A stretch of 10,509 bases of DNA from Bacillota bacterium (lineage in GTDB: Bacteria > Bacillota > Clostridia > Lachnospirales > Lachnospiraceae): the NCBI GenBank assembly GCA_023441145.1, contig JAEZQN010000109.1, positions 1 to 10,509 on the forward strand, read 5' to 3'. Shown one piece after another: positions 1 to 7,854 of the stretch (position 1 is the first letter of the stretch; each line of letters begins with the position of its first letter). The translations under genes and the position numbers were made by a program. Under the pieces are notes generated by a model. That model worked only from the letters and a program-made list of their open reading frames with translations, did not search any database and was not told the origin of the DNA.

Positions 1-593
1 CCCTGCTTACAGAGAGGACAATCTCTTGGTGGGAAATTCATATAATCTGGTAAATCATCAGAGGAGAAAATAGTGTTAATGTTACGTCCATAAATGGTTT
101 TAGCAGCACTAAAAATTGTGGAAATTCCTTCCACAATGCCACCGTAGTATTGAATACATTCTAGGCTTTTGGCTATTGTTTTCCCGGTAGTTGCTGAGGC
201 TAAAAGTAAAAGTACATGTTTGTTGTTTACCATTGGTTGAATGTTGTCCCTAAAAATAAGCTGACCATTGGAATTGAACTCTGGACTAATTACATTAATC
301 GATGTATGAGAGTTCATAGACATTATCCCTGCAGCAGATAGAACTTCGGCAAGATAAGCACCGATGATTTCCATGTCATCCATACAAATGATAGTATCTA
401 CTACAGTTGTAGAAACATATTTGCCAGCCATGGATTTGGCGATGGCTGAGGCCTCTGTGTGACGTACTTTAAGGGTGGTTAGGTCGATGTAGTAATTAAT
501 GTGAGAATGATTAGTAGCAAAATGACCATGTGTGGCTTTAAGAGTTAAAGCCGAGTTGTAAGCGCATGTGATTTTTACTTCATTCAGTTCCAT
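1..593 (-). CDS. Orotate phosphoribosyltransferase-like protein (PRTase fold), C-terminus cut by the window edge
   Basis: I translated 197 codons on the minus strand from the ATG at 593-591. It is preceded by a GGGGGA ribosome binding site and read open to the window edge. The protein resembles the PyrE/PRTase family: a strand-loop segment HVLLLLASATTGKT (residues 126-139) lies where the PRPP-binding loop belongs, and the C-terminus reads FPPRDCPLCKQG, like the CPLC tail of Thermus-type orotate phosphoribosyltransferases. Only a few residues and the stop should be missing. The oddity is that the PRPP motif normally carries two acidic residues just before the TTG; here those places are Leu131 and Ala132. 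By family knowledge this makes normal PRPP-dependent catalysis doubtful, so pyrE function is not assured. Automatic annotation would probably say orotate phosphoribosyltransferase. The gene is divergent from the M23 peptidase. Confidence 0.8.
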   Translation of the reverse strand, partial: MELNEVKITCAYNSALTLKATHGHFATNHSHINYYIDLTTLKVRHTEASAIAKSMAGKYVSTTVVDTIICMDDMEIIGAYLAEVLSAAGIMSMNSHTSINVISPEFNSNGQLIFRDNIQPMVNNKHVLLLLASATTGKTIAKSLECIQYYGGIVEGISTIFSAAKTIYGRNINTIFSSDDLPDYMNFPPRDCPLCKQ

Positions 594-614
594 AAAAATC
601 CCCCTTTTTATTTA

Positions 615-643
615 ATCCTACTATGCAACTAGAGAAAATGCAA
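615..643 (-). promoter_or_regulatory. Sigma-A-type promoter of the PRTase-like gene
   Basis: On the minus strand, TTGCAT (-35, plus-strand 638-643), a 17-base spacer and TAGGAT (-10, 615-620) lie just upstream of the gene start at 593. The spacing is ideal and each hexamer has two mismatches to consensus. Assigned by eye. Confidence 0.5.
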
Positions 644-646
644 CTA
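623..646. repeat. Direct repeat ATGCAACTA, two copies 15 bp apart
   Basis: ATGCAACTA occurs at 623-631 and again at 638-646. The start-to-start distance is 15 bp, and the copies overlap the -35 box and spacer of the minus-strand promoter. It could be an operator for a tandem-binding regulator, or chance in AT-rich DNA. Confidence 0.4.
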
Positions 647-740
647 ATATTGTTAAAAATTGGAAGTTACTTTTTTGTAATGAAGGAATCTAGTTGGTCA
701 TAAAATATTACGACACAACATAGTTTTAGGAGCAATTATA

Positions 741-1922
741 TTGAATAAGTATAAAAAGTTAATTCTTGTTGAAATGGTAATACTGACGCTGTTAGTAATG
801 GTGTTTGTCTACAACAAAAATACGGAAGATACAGAAGCCTTAAATGAGGATAGCAATCTTTCTTTGACTAACATAGTCTCTAATCATACTACTAAAGAGA
901 ACTATGAGACCTCTGACCTTGAGACAACCAATGAGCAGAGTGAGGAAGAGTCAGAGGAGGAGGGAACACAAAACAATAAGTATATTAAATGGGTGGATTT
1001 TAATGTATCCTATCAGGCTTTATGTGATGCCTATCAATATGACCTAGACACCTATGAAAAAGAAATTCATGTACATTGGATACAGCTTTTGGCCTATATC
1101 GCTACAAAAAATGGTGGAAATTTTAATAAATATAGAAGTTCTCAGATGTCAGCATTAGTAAAAACACTAACTGAAAAGAAGGAGACAATGGAGGCTTTAA
1201 CAAAGGATATGAAAAACTATAACTATTATTATGACTCCTATGAAGCAATTTTAGGTGGTCTTGTAGGAGAGTATGAAGTGCAGACGATGAAGGATGATAG
1301 TAATCCTCAGATTATGTGGGAAAAGAAATATGGTCTTAAGGCTTTTTTACCAATAGCTAAGAATTTTCCATATAGTGATTTTGATGATTTTGGCGTATCT
1401 AGATCCTACGGATATAGAAGAAGGCATCTTGGACATGATATGATGGGTCAGGTTGGTACACCTGTGATTGCAGTAGAATCAGGCTATGTGGAGGCAATTG
1501 GGTGGAATCAATATGGGGGTTGGCGAATTGGTATAAGAAGCTTTGATAAGAAAAGATACTATTATTACGCTCATTTAAGAAAGAATTATCCGTACTGTTC
1601 AGACCTAAAAGAAGGTAGTATAGTTACAGCAGGTGATGTGATTGGGTATATGGGAAGAACGGGATATAGTGCCAAGGAGAATACAAATAATATTGAAACC
1701 TCACATCTTCATTTTGGTATGCAGATTATTTTTGATGAATCTCAAAAAGATGGAAACAGTGAAATATGGATCAATTGCTATAATATTATTCGTTTTTTGT
1801 ATAAAAATAGGAGTGAGACAGTAAAAGTAACTGATTCCAAGGAATGGAAGAGGATTTATGACCTTAAAGACCCGATTGAGGAGCAGTATCGAATCAAGCA
1901 AAAAAAATTAGTAAATCAATAG
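741..1922 (+). CDS. M23 family metallopeptidase, membrane-anchored
   Basis: This is a predicted zinc endopeptidase of the LytM/M23 family that cuts peptidoglycan cross-bridges or stem peptides outside the membrane. It starts at TTG (741), supported by AGGAG at 728-732 with 8-base spacing; that start gives a Lys-rich N-terminus followed by one membrane segment (residues 7-23). Next come an acidic Glu/Ser/Asn-rich linker (28-79), a helical Tyr-rich domain (about 81-185) and the M23 domain (about 200-350). Zinc and catalytic residues look intact: HLGHD (H229, D233), YAHL (H278) and SHLHF (H322, H324), so an active enzyme is expected. The region after residue 350 is basic and of unknown role. The helical domain followed by M23 is, as I remember it, a layout frequent in Lachnospiraceae. 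I see no clear promoter in 594-740 and no terminator after the stop. The substrate is not known. Confidence 0.9.
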   Translation: MNKYKKLILVEMVILTLLVMVFVYNKNTEDTEALNEDSNLSLTNIVSNHTTKENYETSDLETTNEQSEEESEEEGTQNNKYIKWVDFNVSYQALCDAYQYDLDTYEKEIHVHWIQLLAYIATKNGGNFNKYRSSQMSALVKTLTEKKETMEALTKDMKNYNYYYDSYEAILGGLVGEYEVQTMKDDSNPQIMWEKKYGLKAFLPIAKNFPYSDFDDFGVSRSYGYRRRHLGHDMMGQVGTPVIAVESGYVEAIGWNQYGGWRIGIRSFDKKRYYYYAHLRKNYPYCSDLKEGSIVTAGDVIGYMGRTGYSAKENTNNIETSHLHFGMQIIFDESQKDGNSEIWINCYNIIRFLYKNRSETVKVTDSKEWKRIYDLKDPIEEQYRIKQKKLVNQ

Positions 1923-1928
1923 ATAAAT

Positions 1929-1957
1929 TACTGTAATTATCAAGAATATGGTATAAT
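1929..1957 (+). promoter_or_regulatory. Extended -10 promoter of the kinase-regulator operon
   Basis: TATAAT at 1952-1957 is a perfect -10 box, preceded by TG at 1949-1950 (TGGTATAAT), so it is an extended -10 promoter. The -35 side (TACTGT, 1929-1934, 17-base spacer) is poor, which extended -10 promoters tolerate. Transcription would begin near 1964, leaving a leader of about 50 bases before the GGGAG ribosome binding site (2005-2009). Confidence 0.6.
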
Positions 1958-2017
1958 TAACCTTATAGGACAGATTGGTTTTAAATAGTACACTTTAGAG
2001 GATAGGGAGTATTACTA

Positions 2018-4588
2018 ATGTTCAAGAAAGTAAAAGGCTTTGAGAAAAAACTAAGGAATCGAAAAAGACACTCTTTCTTCTCTGACCCAGAGAGTATGAC
2101 TAGCTTATTTGAACATATGTCCAATGGTTTTTTTATAGCGCTAATCAAAACAGATTTGATTAAACGACCTTTGGACTTAGAATATGAGTTTGTCAATGAA
2201 GCATATGCTGACATTGTAGGGGTTTCTAAGGGGGAATTGCTTAAGTATAGCTTCAAGAATCTTTTCCCAAACGGGGATAAGATTCTTATACAGTTTTATG
2301 GAGATGTAGCATTTCGTGGTGAGAGCAATACATTAATTGAATACAATGAGACTTTAGGGAAGTATCTAAAGCATACCTGTTACCAGCCTGAATATGGCTA
2401 TTGTGCTTGTTCTGTAGAGGATATTACGGAACAGTATCTTGCTCAGCACTTAATAGAGGAAAGTGAGGAGCGTTTTCTTGCTCTGTCTATGGTTACCAAT
2501 GAATTTATCTTTGAAATGGATCAAATGGGGCGATTTACCTATATAAGTGATGGTATTAGAACAGTTCTTGGCTATGAGCCTGATGATTATATTGGCAAAT
2601 ATTTTTATGAGCAATTTCCTTTCAATGTGAGAAGACAGTTAGCCCACCGATTTAAAAAAATGTTAAGAGCTGAAAATATGGTTTTAAAGGATGTCCTCAT
2701 TCCACTAGAGGATAAGAATCATAGGATACACTGGGTATTACAGAATGGATTAGCAAAAAGAAATGAATTAGGAGACTACATAGGATATCGTGGTGTATAT
2801 TTAGATGTTACGGAATTACAAGAGGCTAAGGCAGCTGCAGAGGAAGCAATGAAGGCTAAGTCTGAGTTTTTAGCTAGGATGAGTCATGAGATTCGTACCC
2901 CTATGAATGGAATTCTAGGTTTGACCAGTCTTGCTTTAGATGAAACCAGGAGCTTTAAAATATATAATTACCTTGAGAAAATTGAAGAAAGTGCGACAGA
3001 CTTACTCAATATCATAAATCAAATTCTGGATTTTACAAAGATTTCGGAGCGGGAGATGCCTATTGTTGCGGAACCCTTCTCCCTTCGTGCATTAATAAAT
3101 CGATTCGCGTCCTTACTTGACTTAAAAGCACAAGAAAAGAATATTAGTCTTGTGATTGAAGTAGATAAGGAGGTAGGAGATACCTATAAAGGGGATTCTT
3201 TGCGTATAGGTCAGATACTTACTAATATATTGGCTAATGGTGTAAAGTATACGTTGCGTGGAAGCGTAACTATGACAGTAGATAATTATAAAGGAGCTGT
3301 ACGATTTGTCATTATTGATACAGGAATTGGTATGAAGCCTGAATTTTTGAAAGACATTTTTAATCCATTTTCACAAGAGGATAATGTCAGAACAAGAATG
3401 CAGGATGGAACAGGTCTTGGGATGGTTATTACGAAGCAGCTAGTAGACTTGATTGGTGGCAGTATTACGCTCGAGAGTGAGGTTGAAGTAGGAACAAAGG
3501 TAACTGTTATACTACCTCTTAAACCATGTAATCCAGATGAAGTAAAAAGTACTGAGATTAGGCATTCCTTAGATAATCATATTAGACGATTTAAAGGAAA
3601 TATACTGGTCGTAGAAGATAATAACATTAATCAAGTGGTTGTATATGAGTTACTTGTTAAGTTTGGTGTAAATGTATCCATTGCAAAGGATGGATATATG
3701 GCGCTTGAGATGTTACAGGATAATCAGTATGACATGATTCTAATGGATATATTTATGCCTAAAATGTCAGGTTTTGAAGCATCTAGCCTAATACGGAAAA
3801 GAGGAGTTAATTGTCCTATTGTTGCCATGACAGCAAACCCTATGGACACAATGAAGACGGAGTTTAATATGGCTTTGATGACGGATTATTTGGCAAAACC
3901 AATTAGTCTTGATTCGTTGGATTGCTTACTTTTAAAATATTTGCAACTTGATGAGAGTGGGCCAATCTATATACAGGAAAGAGATGATAATCATGAGAAT
4001 TTAGAATATCCATTTAAGAAAATTGATTATCATTACGCCCTAGGCTTCCTGTCCAATGATCGAAATTTATACAATCAACTTCTTTTCAGTTTTGTTAGAG
4101 GCTACCAAGGGGAAGAACAGTATATTTATAAGGTACTAGAAGAAAGCATACCAAATGCCAGAATGTATGTACATACAGTAAAAGGTGTCGCTAGTACCAT
4201 AGGAGCTATGGAACTAGTCGAGGTAACTAAGGAACTAGAAAAAGAGTTGGCACATGATATTGTTAATCCAGATTTACTGGAAGCATATGTAATAAAACTA
4301 CAAGAAGTATTAAAGGAAGTAGTTTCTTATGTCGATACTGTTACTATGAATGTTTACCCACAGGGATTTAGGAATGATGAGGCAGCTAAGCTAATTCCAC
4401 TTCTTGCAGAAATGATAGAAAGTCATAATGCAGCTGTGATAGATTATATTGAGGAAATCTACAAAACTTTGTATCGTAGTGATATTAGAGAACAAGTAGA
4501 TTGGTTAATTAATAAAATTGAACACTTTGACTTTGAGCTTGCAAGACAGTCCTTGGAAAAAATTGCGGAAGCCATAGGAGATGATTAA
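2018..4588 (+). CDS. Cytoplasmic hybrid sensor histidine kinase (PAS-PAS-HisKA-HATPase-REC-Hpt)
   Basis: This is an 856-residue hybrid kinase with no membrane segment, so it should sense a cytoplasmic signal. Domains in order: PAS 1 (about 24-138, ending in VEDITEQY), PAS 2 (about 148-268, ending in LDVTELQEA), HisKA with H-box SHEIRTPMN (H290), HATPase with N-box LTNILANGVKYT (N407), G1 DTGIGM (434-439) and G2 GTGLGM (464-469), receiver (about 528-642; E533/D534, phosphoacceptor D577, T604, K627), and Hpt (about 668-770; HTVKG, H719). All phosphorelay residues are present, giving H290 to D577 to H719. A helical extension (781-856) of unknown role follows the Hpt. PAS 1 ends with three cysteines (C121, C129, C131), which could be redox-sensitive, but this is speculation. 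The stop touches the ATG of the next gene, whose receiver is the obvious final phosphate acceptor. Confidence 0.93.
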   Translation: MFKKVKGFEKKLRNRKRHSFFSDPESMTSLFEHMSNGFFIALIKTDLIKRPLDLEYEFVNEAYADIVGVSKGELLKYSFKNLFPNGDKILIQFYGDVAFRGESNTLIEYNETLGKYLKHTCYQPEYGYCACSVEDITEQYLAQHLIEESEERFLALSMVTNEFIFEMDQMGRFTYISDGIRTVLGYEPDDYIGKYFYEQFPFNVRRQLAHRFKKMLRAENMVLKDVLIPLEDKNHRIHWVLQNGLAKRNELGDYIGYRGVYLDVTELQEAKAAAEEAMKAKSEFLARMSHEIRTPMNGILGLTSLALDETRSFKIYNYLEKIEESATDLLNIINQILDFTKISEREMPIVAEPFSLRALINRFASLLDLKAQEKNISLVIEVDKEVGDTYKGDSLRIGQILTNILANGVKYTLRGSVTMTVDNYKGAVRFVIIDTGIGMKPEFLKDIFNPFSQEDNVRTRMQDGTGLGMVITKQLVDLIGGSITLESEVEVGTKVTVILPLKPCNPDEVKSTEIRHSLDNHIRRFKGNILVVEDNNINQVVVYELLVKFGVNVSIAKDGYMALEMLQDNQYDMILMDIFMPKMSGFEASSLIRKRGVNCPIVAMTANPMDTMKTEFNMALMTDYLAKPISLDSLDCLLLKYLQLDESGPIYIQERDDNHENLEYPFKKIDYHYALGFLSNDRNLYNQLLFSFVRGYQGEEQYIYKVLEESIPNARMYVHTVKGVASTIGAMELVEVTKELEKELAHDIVNPDLLEAYVIKLQEVLKEVVSYVDTVTMNVYPQGFRNDEAAKLIPLLAEMIESHNAAVIDYIEEIYKTLYRSDIREQVDWLINKIEHFDFELARQSLEKIAEAIGDD

Positions 4589-6691
4589 ATGAAGCATAAA
4601 ATTCTGATAATAGATGATAGTGTTGTAAACATTAATGCACTACATATGATGCTAAAAGAAGAATATCAGGTATTTGTTGCAAAGAATGGTAGAGATGGCA
4701 TTAAGCAAGCAAATCTCATTCAGCCTAGTTTAATTCTTCTAGACATACTAATGCCAGAAATGGATGGTTTTCAGGTACTAGATGTTTTGACTAAGGATAG
4801 TAATACCAGTAGTATTCCGGTTATGTTTATCACCTGTTTAAATGATGATAAAAATGAAGAAAAGGGATTATCTCTTGGAGCCGTTGATTATATCACAAAA
4901 CCATTTAACTTAAGCGTTATTAAAGCTAAGGTTCGTAATCATATTGAAGTGTACCAGTATCGTAAGACTATTGAAAATATAGCAATGCTAGATGGTCTTA
5001 CCGGGATTCCTAACCGTCGTAGTTATGATGAACGTGTAAAGTTGGACTGGCAGTATGCGATATCGGAACAGCTTCCTATTTCTATTGTTATAATAGACAT
5101 CGACTGTTTTAAGGAGTATAACGACAATTATGGGCATCTTCAGGGGGATATGGTTCTTAAACAGGTTGCTAAGCAACTAGAGAAGGATATTCCAACAAAA
5201 GGTGGATTTGTTGCCCGTTATGGTGGAGAAGAGTTTGTTGTAATTCTTTTGCATTATACACAAGAGGAAGCAATCGAAATCTTGGAAAATGTACGAGCTA
5301 ATATAGAAAACCTGAATATACAACATCTTCATTCAAGAGCAGAAAAAGTGATAACAGTCAGTATTGGTGGGGGCACTATTATTCCTGAAAAGGAGCATGA
5401 GCTAAACCACTTTGTAGAAATTGTTGACCAACGTTTGTATCGAGCTAAGACCTTAGGTCGTAATCTTTTAGTTTGGGAGTCATATAGGGAGACGAAAGGT
5501 CAGCTAGAAATCTTCCTTTTTGGTAATCTAAAAATACTGTCGCAAAATGGCATGGCAGTTCCTAAATATCCCAAAAAAAAGGTATGGATCTTATTAACCT
5601 ATTTGATTTTAAATCGTTTTCGAGAATACAATAAGACGGACTTGATAGAAGCAATTTGGCCTTATGAAAAGCCTGAGGATCCTAATTATGAATTAAAGCT
5701 ATTGCTTGAAGAACTTAAAGAAGAGTTAGAAGTTCTTAAGTTATCATATTTGCGAGAATTAATCATTACGATTAATGGAGTATATCACTGGAATAACAAT
5801 TACTTATGTGTAGTGGATAGTGATTTGTTTGAGAATATTTTGCAAGAAAATGTACTTAGTAAGTTATCCGAGGATGAAAGGATGGAGCGTTATCTAAGTG
5901 CAATCGAATTATACAAGTCAGAGTTTCTTGTTAAAATAGCAGATGTGAAGTGGGTGGTAAATCTACAGCGATGGTATCGTAATTTATTCCTAGATGCAGT
6001 GAATCATGCTCTTTCCTATTGGAATAATAGTAAAGATTATGAGAGTATAATTAATTTATGTATAAAGGATTTGTATAATGAGGAGTTTAACGAAAACCTT
6101 CATTACTATTACTTGGTTGCGTTGATCAATCTAGACCGCCGTAGGGAAGCTCTGGCACATTATGAGTACATAGTTGAGTCACATTATAGTATTTTGGGTG
6201 TTCCACCATCAGAAAGAATTTTGGATTTATATGTGGATATTGTAGCTGATAAGGCAGAAAAGAAGCGTGATCTTCGTGCAATCAATGAACTGATGAGGGA
6301 AAACTCTATTGCAAAAGGTGCATATTTTTGTGAGTATGTAGTATTTAAGAATATCTATCAGTTGGAAGCTAGAAATATGGTGAGAAGTGGTAAGATGGTC
6401 TATCTTTGCTTATTGAATTTGAACCATAATAGCAAAGAAGTACCTAAGGATTATAGCTTAGAGACGCAGATGGAAGGCTTAAAGGATTCCATTACTAATA
6501 GCTTAAGAATTGGCGATTGCTTTTGTAGATATAGTACTTCTCAATTCATGATTATTCTTCCTGCAGCAAACTACGATATTGGTACAATTGTCATGGAGCG
6601 AATCCTAAATGATTTTTATTTAAATCATGAGGGTGTAGCAGTATCAATCACCTATGAACTGGTTCCAGTGGAACCAGCTACAACAAATTAA
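4589..6691 (+). CDS. Response regulator: REC-GGDEF diguanylate cyclase fused to SARP-like winged helix, BTAD and a C-terminal degenerate GGDEF-like domain
   Basis: The ATG follows directly on the kinase stop, with AGGAG at 4576-4580 inside the kinase gene, so the two are translationally coupled. Residues 1-120 are a receiver (D9/D10, phosphoacceptor D52, T82, K104). Residues 131-297 are a GGDEF domain with DGLTGIPNRRSYD, a DIDCFKEYNDNYGHLQGD metal/substrate segment (D170) and GGEEF (212-216), so diguanylate cyclase activity is likely. The inhibitory RxxD site is replaced by TKGG. Residues 305-400 resemble the winged helix of SARP/OmpR-type regulators (LFGNLKIL, DLIEAIWP). Residues 405-560 resemble the BTAD helical-repeat domain. 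Residues 575-690 end in RYSTSQFMIILP, aligning with the RYGGDEFxxLLP of GGDEF proteins but with the catalytic signature lost. The kinase is the likely phosphodonor. Target genes are unknown, and the recognition helix is acidic, so DNA binding is uncertain. Confidence 0.9.
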   Translation: MKHKILIIDDSVVNINALHMMLKEEYQVFVAKNGRDGIKQANLIQPSLILLDILMPEMDGFQVLDVLTKDSNTSSIPVMFITCLNDDKNEEKGLSLGAVDYITKPFNLSVIKAKVRNHIEVYQYRKTIENIAMLDGLTGIPNRRSYDERVKLDWQYAISEQLPISIVIIDIDCFKEYNDNYGHLQGDMVLKQVAKQLEKDIPTKGGFVARYGGEEFVVILLHYTQEEAIEILENVRANIENLNIQHLHSRAEKVITVSIGGGTIIPEKEHELNHFVEIVDQRLYRAKTLGRNLLVWESYRETKGQLEIFLFGNLKILSQNGMAVPKYPKKKVWILLTYLILNRFREYNKTDLIEAIWPYEKPEDPNYELKLLLEELKEELEVLKLSYLRELIITINGVYHWNNNYLCVVDSDLFENILQENVLSKLSEDERMERYLSAIELYKSEFLVKIADVKWVVNLQRWYRNLFLDAVNHALSYWNNSKDYESIINLCIKDLYNEEFNENLHYYYLVALINLDRRREALAHYEYIVESHYSILGVPPSERILDLYVDIVADKAEKKRDLRAINELMRENSIAKGAYFCEYVVFKNIYQLEARNMVRSGKMVYLCLLNLNHNSKEVPKDYSLETQMEGLKDSITNSLRIGDCFCRYSTSQFMIILPAANYDIGTIVMERILNDFYLNHEGVAVSITYELVPVEPATTN
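6659..6677. repeat. 19-bp palindrome at the 3' end of the regulator gene
   Basis: CTGGTTCCAGTGGAACCAG is a perfect palindrome around a central G. It encodes residues near the C-terminus of the regulator and lies 13 bp before the terminator stem. As RNA it could form a second hairpin upstream of the terminator. Confidence 0.5.
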
Positions 6692-6716
6692 AAAGGCTCA
6701 ATAAAGAGCCTTTTTT
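6691..6716. terminator. Bidirectional rho-independent terminator between convergent genes
   Basis: AAAAGGCTC (6691-6699), loop AATAAA and GAGCCTTTT (6706-6714) form a 9-bp stem running into six T residues on the plus strand. On the minus strand the stem is flanked by a T-run as well. It sits between the regulator stop (6691) and the apbE stop (6732) and can serve both. Confidence 0.88.
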
Positions 6717-6731
6717 AATGCCAAGATATAA

Positions 6732-7790
6732 TTATTGTTCCACATCTCTCATAGGGATATTCTCCTTAAATCCTTCTGAATAGTGCATCTCATAGTCATC
6801 TGTAATGAATACAGCATATACTCCATCTAAAGAATTGATAAGCTTTAAACCTTTGTCCAGGCCAAGAGCAAATACGGAGGTGCTAAGGCCATCGCCTACA
6901 ACAGATTCCTTACTTACGATTGTAACTGCAATAAGGTTGTTATCCGTTGGATAACCTGTTTTGGAGTTTAGAATATGATGATAGAATTTATCATCTACGG
7001 TAAAACAACGCTCATAGATGCCGGAGGATACCACGGACATGTCTTTCAGTTCCATAACTGCAACAGTTTCATTACGATCAGCAAATGGCTTTTGAATTCC
7101 GATGTTAAATGCACTACCATCTGGTTTTTCGCCTACACAAAGTACATTGCCACCAAGGTTAATCATGGCACTTTTTACACCTCGCTCTAACAGAAACACC
7201 TTTACTTTATCTGCAATATACCCTTTGGCTATAGCCCCTAGATCGATTCCAGTTTCTTCATTGTCAAAGGATACCTTATTACCACTTATATGGACGTTTT
7301 TATAATTTACAGAAGGTAGTTTCTCTTCGATTAGCTTACTGTCAGGTACAGTATGAGTATCCGTTGAGAAATTCCAAAGGGAAGAAATAGGCTCAATAGC
7401 AAGGTCGAAAGCACCGTCTGTAAGTACGCTATAATAATAAGCTTTTTGTAAAATATCCGCCAGGTCGTTAGAAATTGTATATGCACCATTTTCTTCTGGA
7501 AGCAAATGCTCATTTAGTTTATATAATTCACTTTCTTTTAACGTACGGCTATATATTTTCTCAAAGTCATTGATAAGCTTAAAAGCATCCTCAATAATAC
7601 TTTCATCAGTAGAATCGTATAGAGAGATTGTGACGATTGTATTTAACATAAAAGTAGATTTGGTGATTGGGGAATTCTTGTTGGTGCTATTGGTATTACA
7701 ACCAGTTAATAAACTTGTGGATAGTAAACAGATAATGAAAAGTGGAGAAAATAATCTTTGAAAGAATTGTTTTTTGTTATGAAACATCAT
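6732..7790 (-). CDS. apbE: FAD:protein FMN transferase (ApbE), lipoprotein
   Basis: ApbE moves FMN from FAD onto a threonine or serine of exported flavoproteins. The 352-residue product has a lipoprotein signal (basic start, hydrophobic 13-29, lipobox LTG-C31), so it acts on the outer face of the membrane. Family motifs are present: AIEPISSLWNF (131-141), GIDLGAIAKGY (181-191), INLGGNV (210-216), SGIYERCF (256-263), HILNSKTGYP (272-281) and a metal-binding GDGLSTS segment (D300). Length is normal for the family. Two ATGs are adjacent (7790 and 7787); AGGAG at 7796-7800 lies 5 bases from the first and 8 from the second, so the second may be the true start. The gene is divergent from an FMN-binding protein that should be its substrate. 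This parallels FmnB in the Listeria extracellular electron transfer locus. Confidence 0.95.
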   Translation of the reverse strand: MMFHNKKQFFQRLFSPLFIICLLSTSLLTGCNTNSTNKNSPITKSTFMLNTIVTISLYDSTDESIIEDAFKLINDFEKIYSRTLKESELYKLNEHLLPEENGAYTISNDLADILQKAYYYSVLTDGAFDLAIEPISSLWNFSTDTHTVPDSKLIEEKLPSVNYKNVHISGNKVSFDNEETGIDLGAIAKGYIADKVKVFLLERGVKSAMINLGGNVLCVGEKPDGSAFNIGIQKPFADRNETVAVMELKDMSVVSSGIYERCFTVDDKFYHHILNSKTGYPTDNNLIAVTIVSKESVVGDGLSTSVFALGLDKGLKLINSLDGVYAVFITDDYEMHYSEGFKENIPMRDVEQ

Positions 7791-7825
7791 GGGTACTCCT
7801 TATTAGCTCTTACATAAATTACAAG

Positions 7826-7845
7826 TTACTAGTAATACTAGTAAT
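7826..7845. repeat. Tandem ACTAGTAAT repeat with TTACTAGTAA palindrome in the apbE leader
   Basis: ACTAGTAAT is repeated head to tail at 7828-7836 and 7837-7845, and the perfect palindrome TTACTAGTAA spans 7826-7835. It lies just downstream of the -10 box of the apbE promoter, a position suited to an operator. Related boxes occur upstream of the divergent gene (7962-7986). Confidence 0.55.
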
Positions 7846-7854
7846 ACAATCTTG

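Noticed and set aside
660..706. Promoter for the M23 gene (TTGTAA at 675-680 with CATAAA or TAAAAT near 699-706)
   Set aside because: The spacing is 18-20 bases and the hexamers are poor; no candidate stood out enough to annotate.
741..1922. SpoIIQ-type sporulation peptidase
   Set aside because: It has one N-terminal membrane segment and an M23 domain as SpoIIQ does, but the long acidic linker and helical domain differ and no sporulation genes are nearby.
1934..1959. TAATTAT ... ATAATTA inverted repeat between the M23 and kinase genes, possible terminator
   Set aside because: The stem is all A-T, has no following T-run and overlaps the -10 box, so it is better explained as promoter sequence.
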